DNA from: Rhodospirillaceae bacterium
GTDB taxonomy: Bacteria > Pseudomonadota > Alphaproteobacteria > Thalassobaculales > Thalassobaculaceae
Assembly (NCBI GenBank): GCA_018401495.1
Contig: JAGYJX010000012.1
Coordinates: 95,617-159,616 of the forward strand
DNA: 64,000 nt
Direction: 5' to 3'
Positions within the stretch are counted from its first letter, which is position 1, and each line of letters starts with the position of its first letter. This document shows, piece after piece, positions 37,941 to 49,523 of the stretch. The position numbers were made by a program, and so were the translations under genes. Below the pieces are notes generated by a model. It made no database searches. It worked only from the letters and a program-made list of their open reading frames with translations, and was not told the origin of the DNA.

Positions 37941-37968
37941 CGTCTCGGCGAGCGCTCCCGCCGGCGGT

Positions 37969-38688
37969 TCAGCCCCGGTTCGCCTGGCGCTGCTTCACCA
38001 GGGACAGCAGTTCCTCGACCGTCGGCAGGATCCGCTCGACGATCGCCGCCACCCCGTCGGCGTTCGGGTGGATGCCGTCGTCCTGGTTCGAGCGTGGGGT
38101 CGGCGGCGACGCCGTCCAGGAAGAACGGGTAGAACACCACCGGATGCTCGGCGGCGAGGTCGGCGTAGACCTTCTGGAACGCGTCGGCGTAGTCGCGCCC
38201 GAGGTTCGGCGGCGCCCGCATGCCGGCCAGCAGCGTCGGGATGCCGCGGGCCTCCAGCGTCGTCAGCATGGCGTCGAGGTTGGCGCGCATGGCCTCCGGC
38301 GACAGGCCGCGCAGGCCGTCGTTGGCGCCGAACTCGACGATCGCCGCGTCCGGCGCCTCGGCCAGCGACCACTCCAGCCGGGCCTTGCCGCCGGCGCTGG
38401 TGTCGCCGGAGACCCCGGCGTTGACCAGCCGGACGTCGTGGCCGCGCTGCCGCAGGGCGGCCTCGAGCTGGTTGGGAAGCTCGATCCCTCCGACAGCCCG
38501 TAGCCGGCCATCAGCGAGTCGCCGAGGCCGAGGACAACGATCGGCTCGGCCCGGGTCGGGGCGGCGGCGACGGCCAGCAGGGCGGCGACGACGACGCCCC
38601 GCCACCACGGTCGGCCGTTGATCGGCAGGATCCAGCGACCATATCGGCTTGATGCTCGGAACACGGCGGCGGCGAAGGAACGCGACAC
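37969..38688 (-). CDS. tesA: Arylesterase/lysophospholipase TesA-like SGNH hydrolase (two frame breaks)
   Basis: An SGNH hydrolase of about 240 residues with a signal-like hydrophobic N-terminus (VVVAALLAVAAAPTRA). All blocks are present: GDSLMAGYGL (Ser), GVSGDTSAGG (Gly), GANDGLRGL (Asn) and DGIHPNADGV (Asp, His). They are spread over three frames, with breaks near 38490 and 38105. The divergent neighbours are YbbA/YbbP homologues, reproducing the widespread tesA-ybbA-ybbP arrangement. No good ATG is in frame; GTG 38688 is the outermost start, abutting the divergent ybbA, and the true start may be further in. Confidence 0.82.
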
Positions 38689-38689
38689 G

Positions 38690-39409
<720 letters not shown>

Positions 39410-39415
39410 GCGGCG

Positions 39416-41946
39416 ATGTCGCCAGCGCTGTCGTTGCCCCTGCGCCTCGCCCGCCGCGAGCTGCGCACCGGCCTCAAGGGTTTCCGCATCTTCCTGGCCT
39501 GCCTGGCGCTGGGGGTCGCGGCGATCGCCGCGGTCGGCTCGGTGTCGTCGGCGATGATGGCCGGCCTCGAGGGCGACGCCCGGCGCCTGCTCGGCGGCGA
39601 CGTCGACCTGCGGCTGACCCACCAGGAAGCGAGCGACGAGCAGCGCGCCTACCTCGCCGGCGTCCGGAACGCTGTCCGAGGTGGTGGCGATGCGGGCGAT
39701 GGCCCGGCGCGCCGACGGCGAGGCAACGCTCGCTGGTCGAGCTGAAGGCGGTCGACGGCGCCTACCCGCTGATCGGGTCGGTCGAGCTGAACCCGGCGAT
39801 CGACCTGGAGGCGGCGCTGGCCGAGCGCGACGGCGTGTTCGGGACGGTGGTGGAGAACGCGCTCGCCCTGCGGCTCGACCTCGAAGTCGGCGACCGCCTG
39901 CTGGTCGGCGACGCCACCCTCGAGCTGCGCGCCATCCTGGAGCGCGAGCCCGACCGGGTCGTCAACTTCGCCAATTTCGGCCCGCGCCTGCTGGTCGCCG
40001 AGGCGGCCCTGCCGGCCACCGGCCTGGTGCAGCTCGGCTCGTTGATCCGCTATCACTACCGCGTCGTCCTGGCGCCCGGCACCGACCGCGCGGCGTGGAT
40101 CGACGGGCTCTCGGACGGTTTCCCGACGCCGGCTGGCGCGGCCGCTCGCTGGAGAACGCGGCCCCCGGCTTCGAGACCTTCATCGACCGCACCACCCTGT
40201 TCCTCAGCCTGGTCGGGCTGACCTCGCTGCTGGTCGGCGGCGTCGGCGTCGCCATGGCGGTCAAGGCCTACCTCGACGGCAAGACCACGACCATCGCCAC
40301 CCTGAAATGCCTGGGCGCGCCGAGCGCGCTGATCTTCCGCACCTACCTGCTGGTGGTGCTGATCCTGGCGGCGGTCGGCACGGCGCTCGGGCTGCTGGTC
40401 GGCGCCATGGCGCCGATGGCGGCGGCCGCGCTGGCCGGGCCGATGCTGCCCTTCGACCTGCCGGTCCGGGTGTACCCGCTGCCGCTGCTGGTGGCGGCGG
40501 CGTACGGCCTGCTGACCGCGCTGGCGTTCTCGCTGTGGGCGCTCGGACGGGCCGGCCAGGTCAAGGCGGCGGCGCTGTTCCGCGCCGTGGTGGCGCCGAC
40601 CGCCGGACGACCGGCGCTGCGGTTCGTCGCCGCCACCGCCGTCGCGGTGGGGCTGCTGGCCACGCTGGCGGTCGCCACCGCCCCGACCGTCCCTTCGCCG
40701 GCTGGTTCGTCGCCGGGGCCGCCGCGTCCTTCGCGCTGTTCATGGCGGCCGGCTGGCTGATCATGACCGCGGCCCGGCTGTCGGGCAGGCCGCGCGACCC
40801 GGAGCTGCGGATCGCGCTGGCCAACCTGCACCGGCCGGGGGCGCCGACGCCGGGCGTGGTGCTGGCCCTCGGCCTCGGCCTGACCGTGCTGGTGGCGGTG
40901 GCGCTGATCCAGGCCAACCTGTCGCGCCAGGTGACCGAGCGCATCCCCGAGCAGGCGCCGGCGTTCTTCTTCATCGACATCCAGCCCGACCAGGAGGAGC
41001 GCTTTCGCGAACTCGTCGCCTCGGTTCCCGAGGTGACCGAGGTGCTGACCACGCCGATGGTGCGCGGCCGGATCGCGGCGGTGAACGGCGTCGACGCCGA
41101 GAACGTGACGGTAGCCCCGGATTCCGCCTGGGCGCTGCGCGGCGACCGCGGCCTGACCTATTCGGCGACGCCGCCGACCGGCTCCGAGATCACCGCCGGG
41201 GAATGGTGGCCGGCGGACTACGCCGGGCCGCCGCTGGTGTCGTTCGACGAGCGGATCGCCCGTGACCTCGGCCTCGCGATCGGCGACACCGTCACCCTGA
41301 ACGTGCTCGGCCGGCCGATCACCGCCACCGTCGCCAACCTCCGGCGCATCGACTGGTCGACCATGTCGATGAACTTCACCTTCGTGTTCGCCCCCGGCAC
41401 GCTGGAGGCGGCGCCGCACTCGATCATCGCCACCGTGCGGATCGCCGATCCCAGCGGCCGAGGCCCTGGTGCAGCGGCGGGTGACCGACGCGCTGCCGAA
41501 CGTGACGGCGATCCGGGTCAAGGACGCCGTCGAGGCCGCCGACCGGATCCTGCGGGCGGTGTCGACGGCGGTGCGCGCCACCGCCGCCATCACCCTGGTC
41601 GCCGGCACCCTGGTGCTGGCCGGGGCGGTTGCGGCCGGGCACGCGCGGCGGGTGCGCGACGCGGTGATCATGAAGGTGCTGGGCGCCACCCGCGGGCGCA
41701 TCCTGAAGACCTACGCGCTGGAGTACGGCATCCTCGGCCTGGCGACCGCCGCGGTCGCCGCGCTGATCGGCAGCGCCGCCGCCTTCGCCGTGGTGACCAG
41801 GGTGATGCGCTCCGATTTCGTGCTGGCGCCCGGAGGTGGTGGCCACGGTGGCGGCGGTGGCCACGGCGGTGACGCTGACCTTCGGGTTCGTCGGCACCTG
41901 GCGGGCGCTCGGACAGCGCCCCGGACCGCTGCTGCGCAACGAGTGA
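39416..41946 (+). CDS. ybbP: FtsX-like ABC permease YbbP-like (about six frame breaks)
   Basis: Full-length about 840 residues, homologous to YbbP: N-terminal LRLARRELRTGLKGFRIFLACLALGVAAIAAVGS, a MacB periplasmic-core-like stretch (DVDLRLTHQEASDEQR, VELKAVDGAYPL), an FtsX domain (LVGLTSLLVGGVGVAMAVKAYLDGK), a second periplasmic domain and a final FtsX domain (VIMKVLGATRGRILKTYALEYG) ending LGQRPGPLLRNE. Readable frames change near 39670, 39725, 40135, 40690, 41460 and 41838, a mix of single-base gains and losses, yet every domain is conserved. Works with the YbbA ATPase. Confidence 0.85.
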
Positions 41947-41985
41947 GGCCATGATGGTGCCGCATTTCCCTGGCCTGATGCGATC

Positions 41986-42280
41986 ATGATCCGCGCTCTG
42001 CTCCTCGCTCTGATGTTGGCGGCGGCCGCGCCGGCGCTCGATCGCCCGCGCCCAGACCGACCGTGCCGACCAGCCGGCGCCGAGCCCGACCGAGCGCCTG
42101 CAGGAAGGTGCCGCCGCGATCGTCGACGGCCTGCGGATGCTGATGGACCAGCTGCAGAGCTACCAGCCGCCGGAAGTGCTGCCGAACGGCGACATCATCA
42201 TCCGCCGCCAGGCCCCGGCCGCGCCGGATCCGAAGCCCGAAGAGCCGGCAAAACCCGAGACCGGCCCGCGGTCGCTCTGA
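41986..42280 (+). CDS. Small secreted hypothetical protein (frame break near 42042)
   Basis: About 98 residues. An N-terminal signal peptide (MIRALLLALMLAAAAPA) in one frame is followed, after a one-base shift near 42042, by SPTERLQEGAAAIVDGLRMLMDQLQSYQPPEVLPNGDIIIRR and a proline- and lysine-rich tail. Small periplasmic proteins with this layout, a short amphipathic helix and a PNGDIIIRR-type end, occur widely in alphaproteobacteria without known function. It lies between ybbP and a histidine kinase gene and could belong to either transcription unit. Confidence 0.6.
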
Positions 42281-42354
42281 ACTGTCGCGCATTTTAGAGG
42301 TCTTTACCGGGCGTTAACCCCGGCGTGGCATCGTTCTCCCTCGAAGGGGACGAC

Positions 42355-44360
42355 ATGACCACGACGTCAGAGCAGTTCGCGACCGATCAGGCAGAGGATC
42401 CGCACTTCGCGGATCCGGGCCTGCTGCAGTCGCTTCTGGACAGCGCGTTCCAGGGGTTGATGGCGCTGCGCCCGGTCATCGGGCGCAACGGCGCGGCGGT
42501 CGATCTGGTGTGGACGGTGGTCAACGCCGGCGGCGAACGGTTTCTCGGCCGGCCGCGGGCGGCGCTCCTGGGGGCGTCCTTCCGCCCGACCGTCTCGGCG
42601 CTGGCCGCTGCCGGACGCCGCGACGCGGCTGCTGCGGGTGGTCGACACCGGCATGCCGGACGCCTTCGATCTGACCCTGCGCATCGACCAGCGGCCGCGC
42701 GTGCTGTCGGTCAAGGTGACGCCGTTCGCCGGCGGCATCGCGCTGTACACCCAGGACGTCACCGACCGCCGGGCCGACGAGATCCGGATGCGCGACCTCG
42801 AGCAGCGCGCCCGCCGCGCCGAGCAGCGCCTGATCGACGCCCTGGCCGCCAGCCCGGACCCGTTCGCGGTGTTCGACGCCGACGAGCGGCTGGCGATCTG
42901 CAACCAGACCTGGGCCAGCATGGCGGGCCTCGGCGACGCCTCGCGGCTGCCCGGCCGCCGCTTCGAGGACCTGCTGCGGCAGGCGTCGGACGGCGCCGAC
43001 CCGACCAATGTCGGGTTCGCCACGATGGAGGACTTCGTGCAGTGGCGCCTGGCGCGCCATCGCAACCCGGACGGCGAGCCGATCCAGATCACCCAGAAGG
43101 ACGGCAGGGTTTTCCTGATCCGCGAGCGCCGGATGGCCGACGGCGGCACCGTCAACGTCGCCACCGAGGTCACCGAACTGGAGCGCGGCCGGCGGATCCT
43201 GCAGGACACCGTCGACGCCACCGAGCAGGCGGTCGCGCTGTTCGACCGCGACGGCCGGCTGATGATGTGGAACCAGGCCTACGAGCGCTATTGTCCCGAC
43301 ATCTCCCTGCGCGCCGGCACGACCATCGAGGAGATCGTGACCACCGCGGTCGAGAATTCCGGCGCCACCCTGCTGATCGACGGTCGGCCGGTGACCGCCG
43401 CCGAGCGTCTGGCGCTGCGGCGCACCCCGCCGTTCGAGTTCGAGCGACGCAGCCGCGACGGCCGCATCTGCCTGATCCGCGAGCGCGCCACCGCCGACGG
43501 CGGCAGCGTCGTGACCGCCAACGACGTCACCGAGCTGAAGCTCAAGGAAGAGATGCTGCAGGCCCAGGTGGTGCAGCTCGACACCGCTGCGCGCCGACGC
43601 CGAGCACCACGCCGAGCACCTGGCGCGAATGGCCCGGATGCTGACCCGCGAGAAGGAGCGGGCCGAGGCGGCGAGCCGCACCAAGTCGCAGTTCCTGGCC
43701 AACATGAGCCACGAGCTGCGCACCCCGCTGAACGCCGTCCTGGGATTCTCGGAGATCCTCAAGACCGAGGCCTTCGGGCCGCTCGGCGCCCGCCGCTACA
43801 AGGAGTACGCCGACGACATCCACGCCAGCGGCTGCCACCTGCTGAGCCTGATCAACGACCTGCTCGACATGTCGAAGATCGAGGCCGGCAAGTACCGGCT
43901 GCACCGGGAGAAGGCGGCGCTGGCCTCGATCGTCGACCAGGTCGGGCGGATGATGCGCGGCCGCGCCTCGGAGGCCGACCTGATCCTGCAGGTCGAGGGT
44001 CCCGATCCGGCGCTGATCGTCGACGTCGACATCCGCGCCATCAAGCAGGTGCTGATCAACCTGCTGGCCAACGCCATCACCTTCACGCCGGCCGGCGGTC
44101 GGGTCCGCCTCGCTGTCCGGCTCGAGGGCGACGCCGTCGCCATCCAGGTGTCGGACAACGGCATCGGCATCCCGCGCGAGGAGATCCCGCGGCTGCTGCG
44201 GCCGTTCGAGCAGATCGACGACGCCGAGCGCCGCGGCCGCGAGGGCACCGGCCTCGGCCTGGCGCTGTCGAACGCGCTGGTCGAGCTGCACCGCGGCTCG
44301 CTGACCCTCGACAGCGAGCCCGGCGGCGGCACCACGGTCACCGTCAGGCTGCCGCTTTAA
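42355..44360 (+). CDS. PAS-domain hybrid-lacking sensor histidine kinase (two frame breaks)
   Basis: About 668 residues, no membrane helices, so a cytoplasmic sensor. Order: an N-terminal partial PAS, two PAS_7-type domains (VFDADERLAICNQTWASM and LFDRDGRLMMWNQAYERY), a coiled linker, HisKA with the phospho-His in [20 protein letters not shown], and HATPase_c with N-box INLLANAITF, VSDNGIGIP and GTGLGLALSNALVELHRG. Frame breaks lie near 42610 and 43590; conserved residues flank both. No response regulator is adjacent. ATG 42355 follows GAAGGGGA. Confidence 0.83.
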
Positions 44361-44379
44361 GCCTGTCCCGATCCAGCAA

Positions 44380-45579
44380 TCAGCTCTGCTGTTCGGCGGT
44401 GCGCCGGCTCTGGCGGTGCGCCAGCAGCACCAGCACCGCCGCCAGCAGCGCGAACCCGGCCAGCACGCGGAACAGCGCTTCATAGGGCAGGAACTCCAGC
44501 AGCACCCCGGCGGCCAGCGGGCCGGCCACCTTGCCGAGGTTCTTCAGCGTGCCGTAGACGCCCATCCCGAGCCCGACATGGCCGGCCGACACCGAATTGC
44601 CGATCATCGCCACGGTCGACGGGAAGATCAGCCCCTGGGCGATCCCGCTCAGCACCGCCACCGCCAGCAGTTCCGGGACCAGCGTCACCGACGGCAGCCA
44701 GAGCAGCGCCGCCGCCAGGACCGCCAGCCCGCCGGCGATCGCCGCCAGGTAGCCGAGCCGGTCGCCGAGCCGGCCGCCGACCGGGCGGGTGACCATGTTG
44801 GCCGCCTCCTGGACGGTGAAGAACACCCCGGCGGCGAGCACCCCGAACCCGGCCTCGTGGATCGCGAACAGCGGCAGGAACGCCTTGAGCGCGTAGGTCA
44901 CCGAGTACACGGTCATTTCGAGCGAGCCGGCGAACCACATCTCGACCCGGCCGGCGGTGTGCGCGAAGCCGTCGGCGAGCTGGCGCAGCAGCCCGGCCGC
45001 GCCGCCCGCCCGGCCTGCAGCGGCGTGGCGCCGACCGGCATGAACGCGGTCGGCAGGAAGGCGAGGCAGCTGAGCAGGCCGATCGCCGTGAACACCGCGA
45101 CCGGGTCCATCACGGTCAGCATCCAGCCGGCCAGGGCCGGCGCGAACAGGTAGCCGCCCTGGCGGGCGATCTCGAACCAGCCGAGGCGGGTCGCCCGGTT
45201 GGCGCGGTCCATCTCCGAGACCAGGGCCAGCGTCACCGGCCCGAAGATCGCGGTCGCGGTGCCGTGGAACAGCCGCAGCGCGAACAGCTGCTCGGGCGTC
45301 GTCGACGAACTGGTAGAGGAACGGCGTGCCGGCGAACAGGCAGAGCCCGACCAGCAGCCAGATCCGCCGGCCCCAGCGGTCCGACAGCGCCCCGATCAGC
45401 GGCTTCAGCAGCATGCCGGTGACCGTCGAGACCGCCACGATGGTGCCGACCGCCATCTGGCTGGCGCCGATGGCGGCCGCGAACAGCGGCAGCACCGGCG
45501 TCTTGCCCATCTGGTAGGCGGTCCGCACGATCAGGTCGGCGCCGAACAGGTTCCAGAAGCCCGGGGGTTGTCTCAGCAT
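44380..45579 (-). CDS. MFS transporter (two frame breaks)
   Basis: About 400 residues, twelve hydrophobic helices. The MFS loop motif appears as GALSDRWGRRIWLL after helix 2 and again as GGRLGDRLGYLAAI in the second half. Frame changes occur near 45290 and 45000; the helices are contiguous across both. It resembles drug-efflux-type MFS permeases, but no substrate can be inferred. It faces the histidine kinase gene convergently with 19 bases between stops. Confidence 0.82.
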   Translation of the reverse strand: MLRQPPGFWNLFGADLIVRTAYQMGKTPVLPLFAAAIGASQMAVGTIVAVSTVTGMLLKPLIGALSDRWGRRIWLLVGLCLFAGTPFLYQFVDDARAAVRAAAVPRHRDRDLRAGDAGPGLGDGPRQPGDPPRLVRDRPPGRLPVRAGPGRLDADRDGPGRGVHGDRPAQLPRLPADRVHAGRRHAAAGRAGGAAGLLRQLADGFAHTAGRVEMWFAGSLEMTVYSVTYALKAFLPLFAIHEAGFGVLAAGVFFTVQEAANMVTRPVGGRLGDRLGYLAAIAGGLAVLAAALLWLPSVTLVPELLAVAVLSGIAQGLIFPSTVAMIGNSVSAGHVGLGMGVYGTLKNLGKVAGPLAAGVLLEFLPYEALFRVLAGFALLAAVLVLLAHRQSRRTAEQQS

Positions 45580-45599
45580 GGTCGGCCCTGAGTGGTTGA

Positions 45600-45720
45600 G
45601 CCCTTCGAGGCCCTTCGTGGCCCCCGCTGCGCGGGGGCGCCTCAGGGCGACAGAGTGAAAAACCGCATATTCTTCCTCTATCACCCTGAGGTGCCCCGCG
45701 GCAGCGGGGCCACGAAGGGT
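45600..45720. repeat. REP-like inverted repeat pair (family A)
   Basis: Two palindromic units face each other across an A+T-richer centre: CCTTCGTGGCCCCCG-hairpin-CGCCTCAGGGCGACAG on the left and CACCCTGAGGTGCCCCG-hairpin-GGGGCCACGAAGGG on the right. They share the CCTCAGGG and CCTTCGTGG cores with the repeat near 30.8 kb. The region lies between the 3' end of the propeller gene and the MFS start. Confidence 0.75.
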
Positions 45721-48700
45721 CAGTCGCCGCCGGCCGCGAACACCACGCCGGCCGACAGGAAGTCGGCGTTGGCGGCGGCGATGTCGCCGGCGATCAGGGC
45801 GTCGAGCTCGGCGATCAGGCCACGCACCCGACCGGCGATCTCGTCGGACACCTCGCGCGCCTGCTGCGGCGGGGCGGCGTCGGCGATCGCCGCGACGTTG
45901 ATCAGGTCGACCAGGGTGTCGTTCAGCCCGGCCGGGTGGCGCAGCACGTCGCGCGGCGATTCCCGCTTGACGTCGACCAGCACCCCCTCGATCGCGGTCA
46001 GCCGCCCGATCAGCCCGTCGGCCCGCTCGACGAGCGCCTTGCGGTCGGCGCCGGCCCGGCCGCGGAAATCGGCGAGCTGGCGCTTGGCCGCGCGGATCCG
46101 GTTGACCGCCACGTTGAGCGCCGACAGCGTGTCGGTCAGCTCGCGCAGCAGCTGGAACTGCTCGGCGTAGGCCTCGGGCGTGGTGGCCAGGCGCGGGTCG
46201 CGCACCACCTCGAACGCCGCCGTCTGCTCGGCGCCGCCGACCTCCAGCACCGCGGTGTAGCGGCCGGGAACCACGGTCGGCCCGGCCGGGCCGTCGTCCT
46301 CGTTGGCGAACGGCTTGTACTTCTGGGTGCGCAGCGCCGGGTCGAGCTTGCTCGGCCCCGGGTACTTCAGGTCCCAGACGAACCGGTTGAGGCCGGCCTT
46401 GGCCGAGGGACGGCGCTGGAACGGCGCGTCCTTGTCGTCGCTGGCGAAGCCGGTGATGGTGGCGCCGGCGGCGTCGCGGAAGCTGAGCCGCACCGGCCCC
46501 TTGGGATCGCTGTCGAGCCAGTAGTAGACGATGGCGCCGTTCGGCGGGTTCTCGCCGACGTTCAGGTGGTGGCGGACCCGGCTGCCGTCGGGCTGCTCCT
46601 CCAGCTGGGTGCTGCCGTCGATGCCGAAGGCCGGGCCGTAGGCGATGCCGTTCAGGCCGCCGCGTCCGGCACTCCACGACAGCTTGGTGCGGATCGTGGT
46701 GCGCGGCGTGAACAGCTTCGCCTTCGGCTTCGCCCCCGCCATCTCGCGCAGCGGCGTCAGGTCGTCGAGGATCCAGAACGACCGGCCGTGGGTGCCGGCC
46801 ACCAGGTCGCCGTCCTTCACCTTGAGGTCGTAGACCGGCACCACCGGGAAGCCGCCGCCCATGCGGGTCCAGGTCTTGCCGTCGTCGATGCTGAAGAACA
46901 CCCCGGTCTCGGTGCCGACGTACAGCAGGCCGGCGCGCACCGGGTCGGCGCGCAGCACCCGGGTGATCTCGTCCGTCGGGAAGTCGCCGGTGATCGAGCG
47001 CCAGGTCTTGCCGCCGTTGGTGCTCTGGAACAGGTACGGCTGGTAGTCGGCCAGCTTGTAGCAGGTCGCCGAGACGTAGATCGTGTCGGCGTCGTGGGCC
47101 GAGACCTCGACGCTGCCGACATAGGCGAGCTCGGGCATGCCCTTCGGCGTGACGGTCGCCCAGGTCTTGCCGTCGTCGCGGGTGACGTGCACCAGGCCGT
47201 CGTCGCTCGACGCCCAGATCTCGCCGCGGCGGTGCCTGGACTCGTGCACCGAGGCCAGGGTGGCGTGCACCTCGGCGCCGGCGGTGTCGCGGGTCAGCGG
47301 GCCGCCGGAGTAGTCCTGGCGGTCGGGGTCGTTGCGGCTGAGGTCGGGCGAGATCGCCTCCCAGCTCATGCCCTCGTCGCGGGTGCGGAACAGGTGGTTG
47401 CCGCCGGCGTACAGGGTGCCGCTGTCGTGCGGCGAGAACACGATCGGGAAGGTCCAGGCGAACCGGTACTTCAGATCCTTCGGCGCGATGCCGGTGGATT
47501 CCTCCGGCCAGACGTTGATCAGCTGGACCTGGCGGGTGCGGTGGTCGTAGCGCTGCAGGGCGCCGGCCCCGCCCGGGCTGGAGCCGACGGCGCCGACGTA
47601 GACGATGTTGGCGTCCTCGGGGTGCACGGCGATGAAGCCGCTCTCGCCGGTGCCGGGGTAGGAGCAGTCGGCCAGCGTGATGACGCCCCATTCCGACGCG
47701 CTCGGCACCGAGATCGAGGTGTTGTCCTGCTGGGTGGCGTAGACCCGGTAGGGGTACTGGTTGTCGGTGTCGATGCGGTAGAACTGCGCGGTGTTCTGGT
47801 TGTAGATCGTCGACCAGCTCTCGCCGCCGTTGAACGACACGCAGGCGCCGCCGTCGTTGCCCTCGACCATGCGGCGCGGGTTCGCCGGGTCGATCCACAG
47901 GTCGTGGTTGTCGCCGTGCGGGGTGGTGATCTCCTTGAACCCGGCGCCGCCGTCGGTCGACTTCCACATCTGGAAGTTGGTGACGTAGACGGTGTCGGCG
48001 TGGCTCGGGCAGGCGAACACGTGGGTGTAGTACCAGGGCCGGTGCATCAGGTCGCGGTTCGGCGACACCTGGGTCCAGCTCGCGCCGTAGTTCTCCGAGC
48101 GGTACAGGCCGGTCTTGTCGCCCTCGGCCTCGACCAGCGCGAACACCCGTCCGGCCCGGGCCGGCGACACCGACACGCCGATCTTGCCGAGCATGCCGTC
48201 GGGGAAGCCGCTGCCCTGGATCTCGGTCCAGGTGTCGCCGCCGTCGGTCGAGCGCCACAGCCCGCTGCCCGGCCCGCCGCTGGTCAGGTTCCAGAAGTTG
48301 CGCCGGGTCTGCCAGAACGCCGCGAACAGGATGCGCGGGTTGTTCGGGTCCATCGACAGGTCGACCGCGCCGGCGTCCGGGCCGCGGTGCAGCACAAGCT
48401 CCCAGGTCTCGCCGCCGTCGCTCGAGCGGTACACGCCGCGCTCGTCGTTGGCGCCGAAGGCGTCGCCGAGTGCGGCCACGTACACCAGGTTGGCGTCCTG
48501 CGGGTGCACGACGATCCGGCCGATGTGCCGGGTCTCGCGCAGGCCGACATGCTTCCAGCTGCGCCCGGCGTCGGTCGAGCGGTACATGCCGTCGCCGAAC
48601 GACACGTCGACCCGGATCGTGGTCTCGCCGGTGCCGGCGTAGATCACGTTGCCGTCGGAGCGCGCCACGGCGAGCGCGCCGATGGTGGCCGAGGTCAGGT

Positions 48701-48974
48701 AGCCGTCCGAGACGCAGCGCCAGAACACGCCGCCGTCGACGGTCTTCCACACGCCGCCGGCGCAGGCCCCGAAGTAGAAGGTCATGGGATCGGTGGCGTC
48801 GCCGGCGACCGCGACCACTCGGCCGCCGCGCGACGGCCCGATGCAGCGCCACTTCAGCGCGTCGAGCTTGGCGGCGGCGCCCGGGTGGTCGACGGCGTGC
48901 AACGCCGAGGTGCCGGTGGCGCGGGAGGTCTGCCTGGAGGCGGCGGGGGTGATGCCGGGGGTCTCGTCGGACAT
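45720..48974 (-). CDS. Large BNR/VPS10-sortilin-like beta-propeller protein
   Basis: 1084 residues. Many repeated propeller signatures of the VPS10/BNR type: GVWKTVDGG, MYRSTDAGRSWKHVG, VYRSSDGGETWELV, LWRSTDGGDTWTEI, LFQSTNGGKTWRSITG and VFFSIDDGKTWTRMGG, that is, Asp-box-like units. The C-terminal 300 residues form a separate beta/helical region. No signal peptide is evident at ATG 48974 or in the in-frame extension to 49088, although related proteins in other phyla are often secreted. Function is unknown; such propellers bind ligands or act as glycoside hydrolases. Confidence 0.83.
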   Translation of the reverse strand: MSDETPGITPAASRQTSRATGTSALHAVDHPGAAAKLDALKWRCIGPSRGGRVVAVAGDATDPMTFYFGACAGGVWKTVDGGVFWRCVSDGYLTSATIGALAVARSDGNVIYAGTGETTIRVDVSFGDGMYRSTDAGRSWKHVGLRETRHIGRIVVHPQDANLVYVAALGDAFGANDERGVYRSSDGGETWELVLHRGPDAGAVDLSMDPNNPRILFAAFWQTRRNFWNLTSGGPGSGLWRSTDGGDTWTEIQGSGFPDGMLGKIGVSVSPARAGRVFALVEAEGDKTGLYRSENYGASWTQVSPNRDLMHRPWYYTHVFACPSHADTVYVTNFQMWKSTDGGAGFKEITTPHGDNHDLWIDPANPRRMVEGNDGGACVSFNGGESWSTIYNQNTAQFYRIDTDNQYPYRVYATQQDNTSISVPSASEWGVITLADCSYPGTGESGFIAVHPEDANIVYVGAVGSSPGGAGALQRYDHRTRQVQLINVWPEESTGIAPKDLKYRFAWTFPIVFSPHDSGTLYAGGNHLFRTRDEGMSWEAISPDLSRNDPDRQDYSGGPLTRDTAGAEVHATLASVHESRHRRGEIWASSDDGLVHVTRDDGKTWATVTPKGMPELAYVGSVEVSAHDADTIYVSATCYKLADYQPYLFQSTNGGKTWRSITGDFPTDEITRVLRADPVRAGLLYVGTETGVFFSIDDGKTWTRMGGGFPVVPVYDLKVKDGDLVAGTHGRSFWILDDLTPLREMAGAKPKAKLFTPRTTIRTKLSWSAGRGGLNGIAYGPAFGIDGSTQLEEQPDGSRVRHHLNVGENPPNGAIVYYWLDSDPKGPVRLSFRDAAGATITGFASDDKDAPFQRRPSAKAGLNRFVWDLKYPGPSKLDPALRTQKYKPFANEDDGPAGPTVVPGRYTAVLEVGGAEQTAAFEVVRDPRLATTPEAYAEQFQLLRELTDTLSALNVAVNRIRAAKRQLADFRGRAGADRKALVERADGLIGRLTAIEGVLVDVKRESPRDVLRHPAGLNDTLVDLINVAAIADAAPPQQAREVSDEIAGRVRGLIAELDALIAGDIAAANADFLSAGVVFAAGGD

Positions 48975-49207
48975 GTCGGGGGCCGTTGCGGGTTGTGGAG
49001 GCCGGATCGTGGGAACGCCTCCCAGGCGGGTGCGCCGCCGGGCGATGCGTCCCCGTCGGGAGGGAGGCGGGGTCGGGGTGCCAGGCATGGTCGCGGCCGG
49101 CCGCGCAGGCCGACCGTCGGTGAGCGTAGGTCAGGAAGCGGGGCGGCGGCAATGGGCGGCGGCGGGGGTGGGACCTGAATTCAGAATGGGGAACCGAGCG
49201 GCCCCGG

Positions 49208-49522
49208 TCAGCCGGCCCGGACCCGCAGGCTGACGCCCGATGTCGCCTGCAGGTGGCCGATCACCGCGAACAGGTTGCGGGCGTTGGGGTTGCCGCGCGG
49301 CCCGAACATCCGCATCAGGCTCTTCGACGGCGTACCGGTGGCGTCCGCCAGGCGCTCGAACCCGATCGTCGCGTTGATGTAGTCGCGCAGCACAGCCTTG
49401 CCGGTGTCGAGATCGCCGCCCAGCAGCGCCTCGACGCCCTCGGTCAGCAGCGCCTCGCGGAACGCCGGATCGCGCTCGGCGCGCGCCTGAACGGTCTCCC
49501 GGAACGACCTCGTCAGCGGCAT
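49208..49522 (-). CDS. Antitoxin, HI1420-like helix-turn-helix protein
   Basis: 104 residues. N-terminal helical region ([31 protein letters not shown]) then a Cro/C1-like HTH ([37 protein letters not shown]) ending [14 protein letters not shown]. This is the layout of the probable addiction-module antidote family HI1420. Its ATG at 49522 follows the toxin stop with one base between (TGAcATG), so the toxin-first operon is translationally coupled. It should bind the toxin and repress its own operon. Confidence 0.8.
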   Translation of the reverse strand: MPLTRSFRETVQARAERDPAFREALLTEGVEALLGGDLDTGKAVLRDYINATIGFERLADATGTPSKSLMRMFGPRGNPNARNLFAVIGHLQATSGVSLRVRAG

Positions 49523-49523
49523 G

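Noticed and set aside
39416..41946. Programmed frameshifting in ybbP
   Set aside because: Six breaks in both directions at unrelated sequences and no slippery-site plus structure pattern; similar breaks occur in unrelated genes.
44380..49152. One giant ORF of about 1590 residues on the minus strand
   Set aside because: It reads the propeller gene out of frame and then enters the MFS gene; the true frames show two separate genes with a repeat between them.
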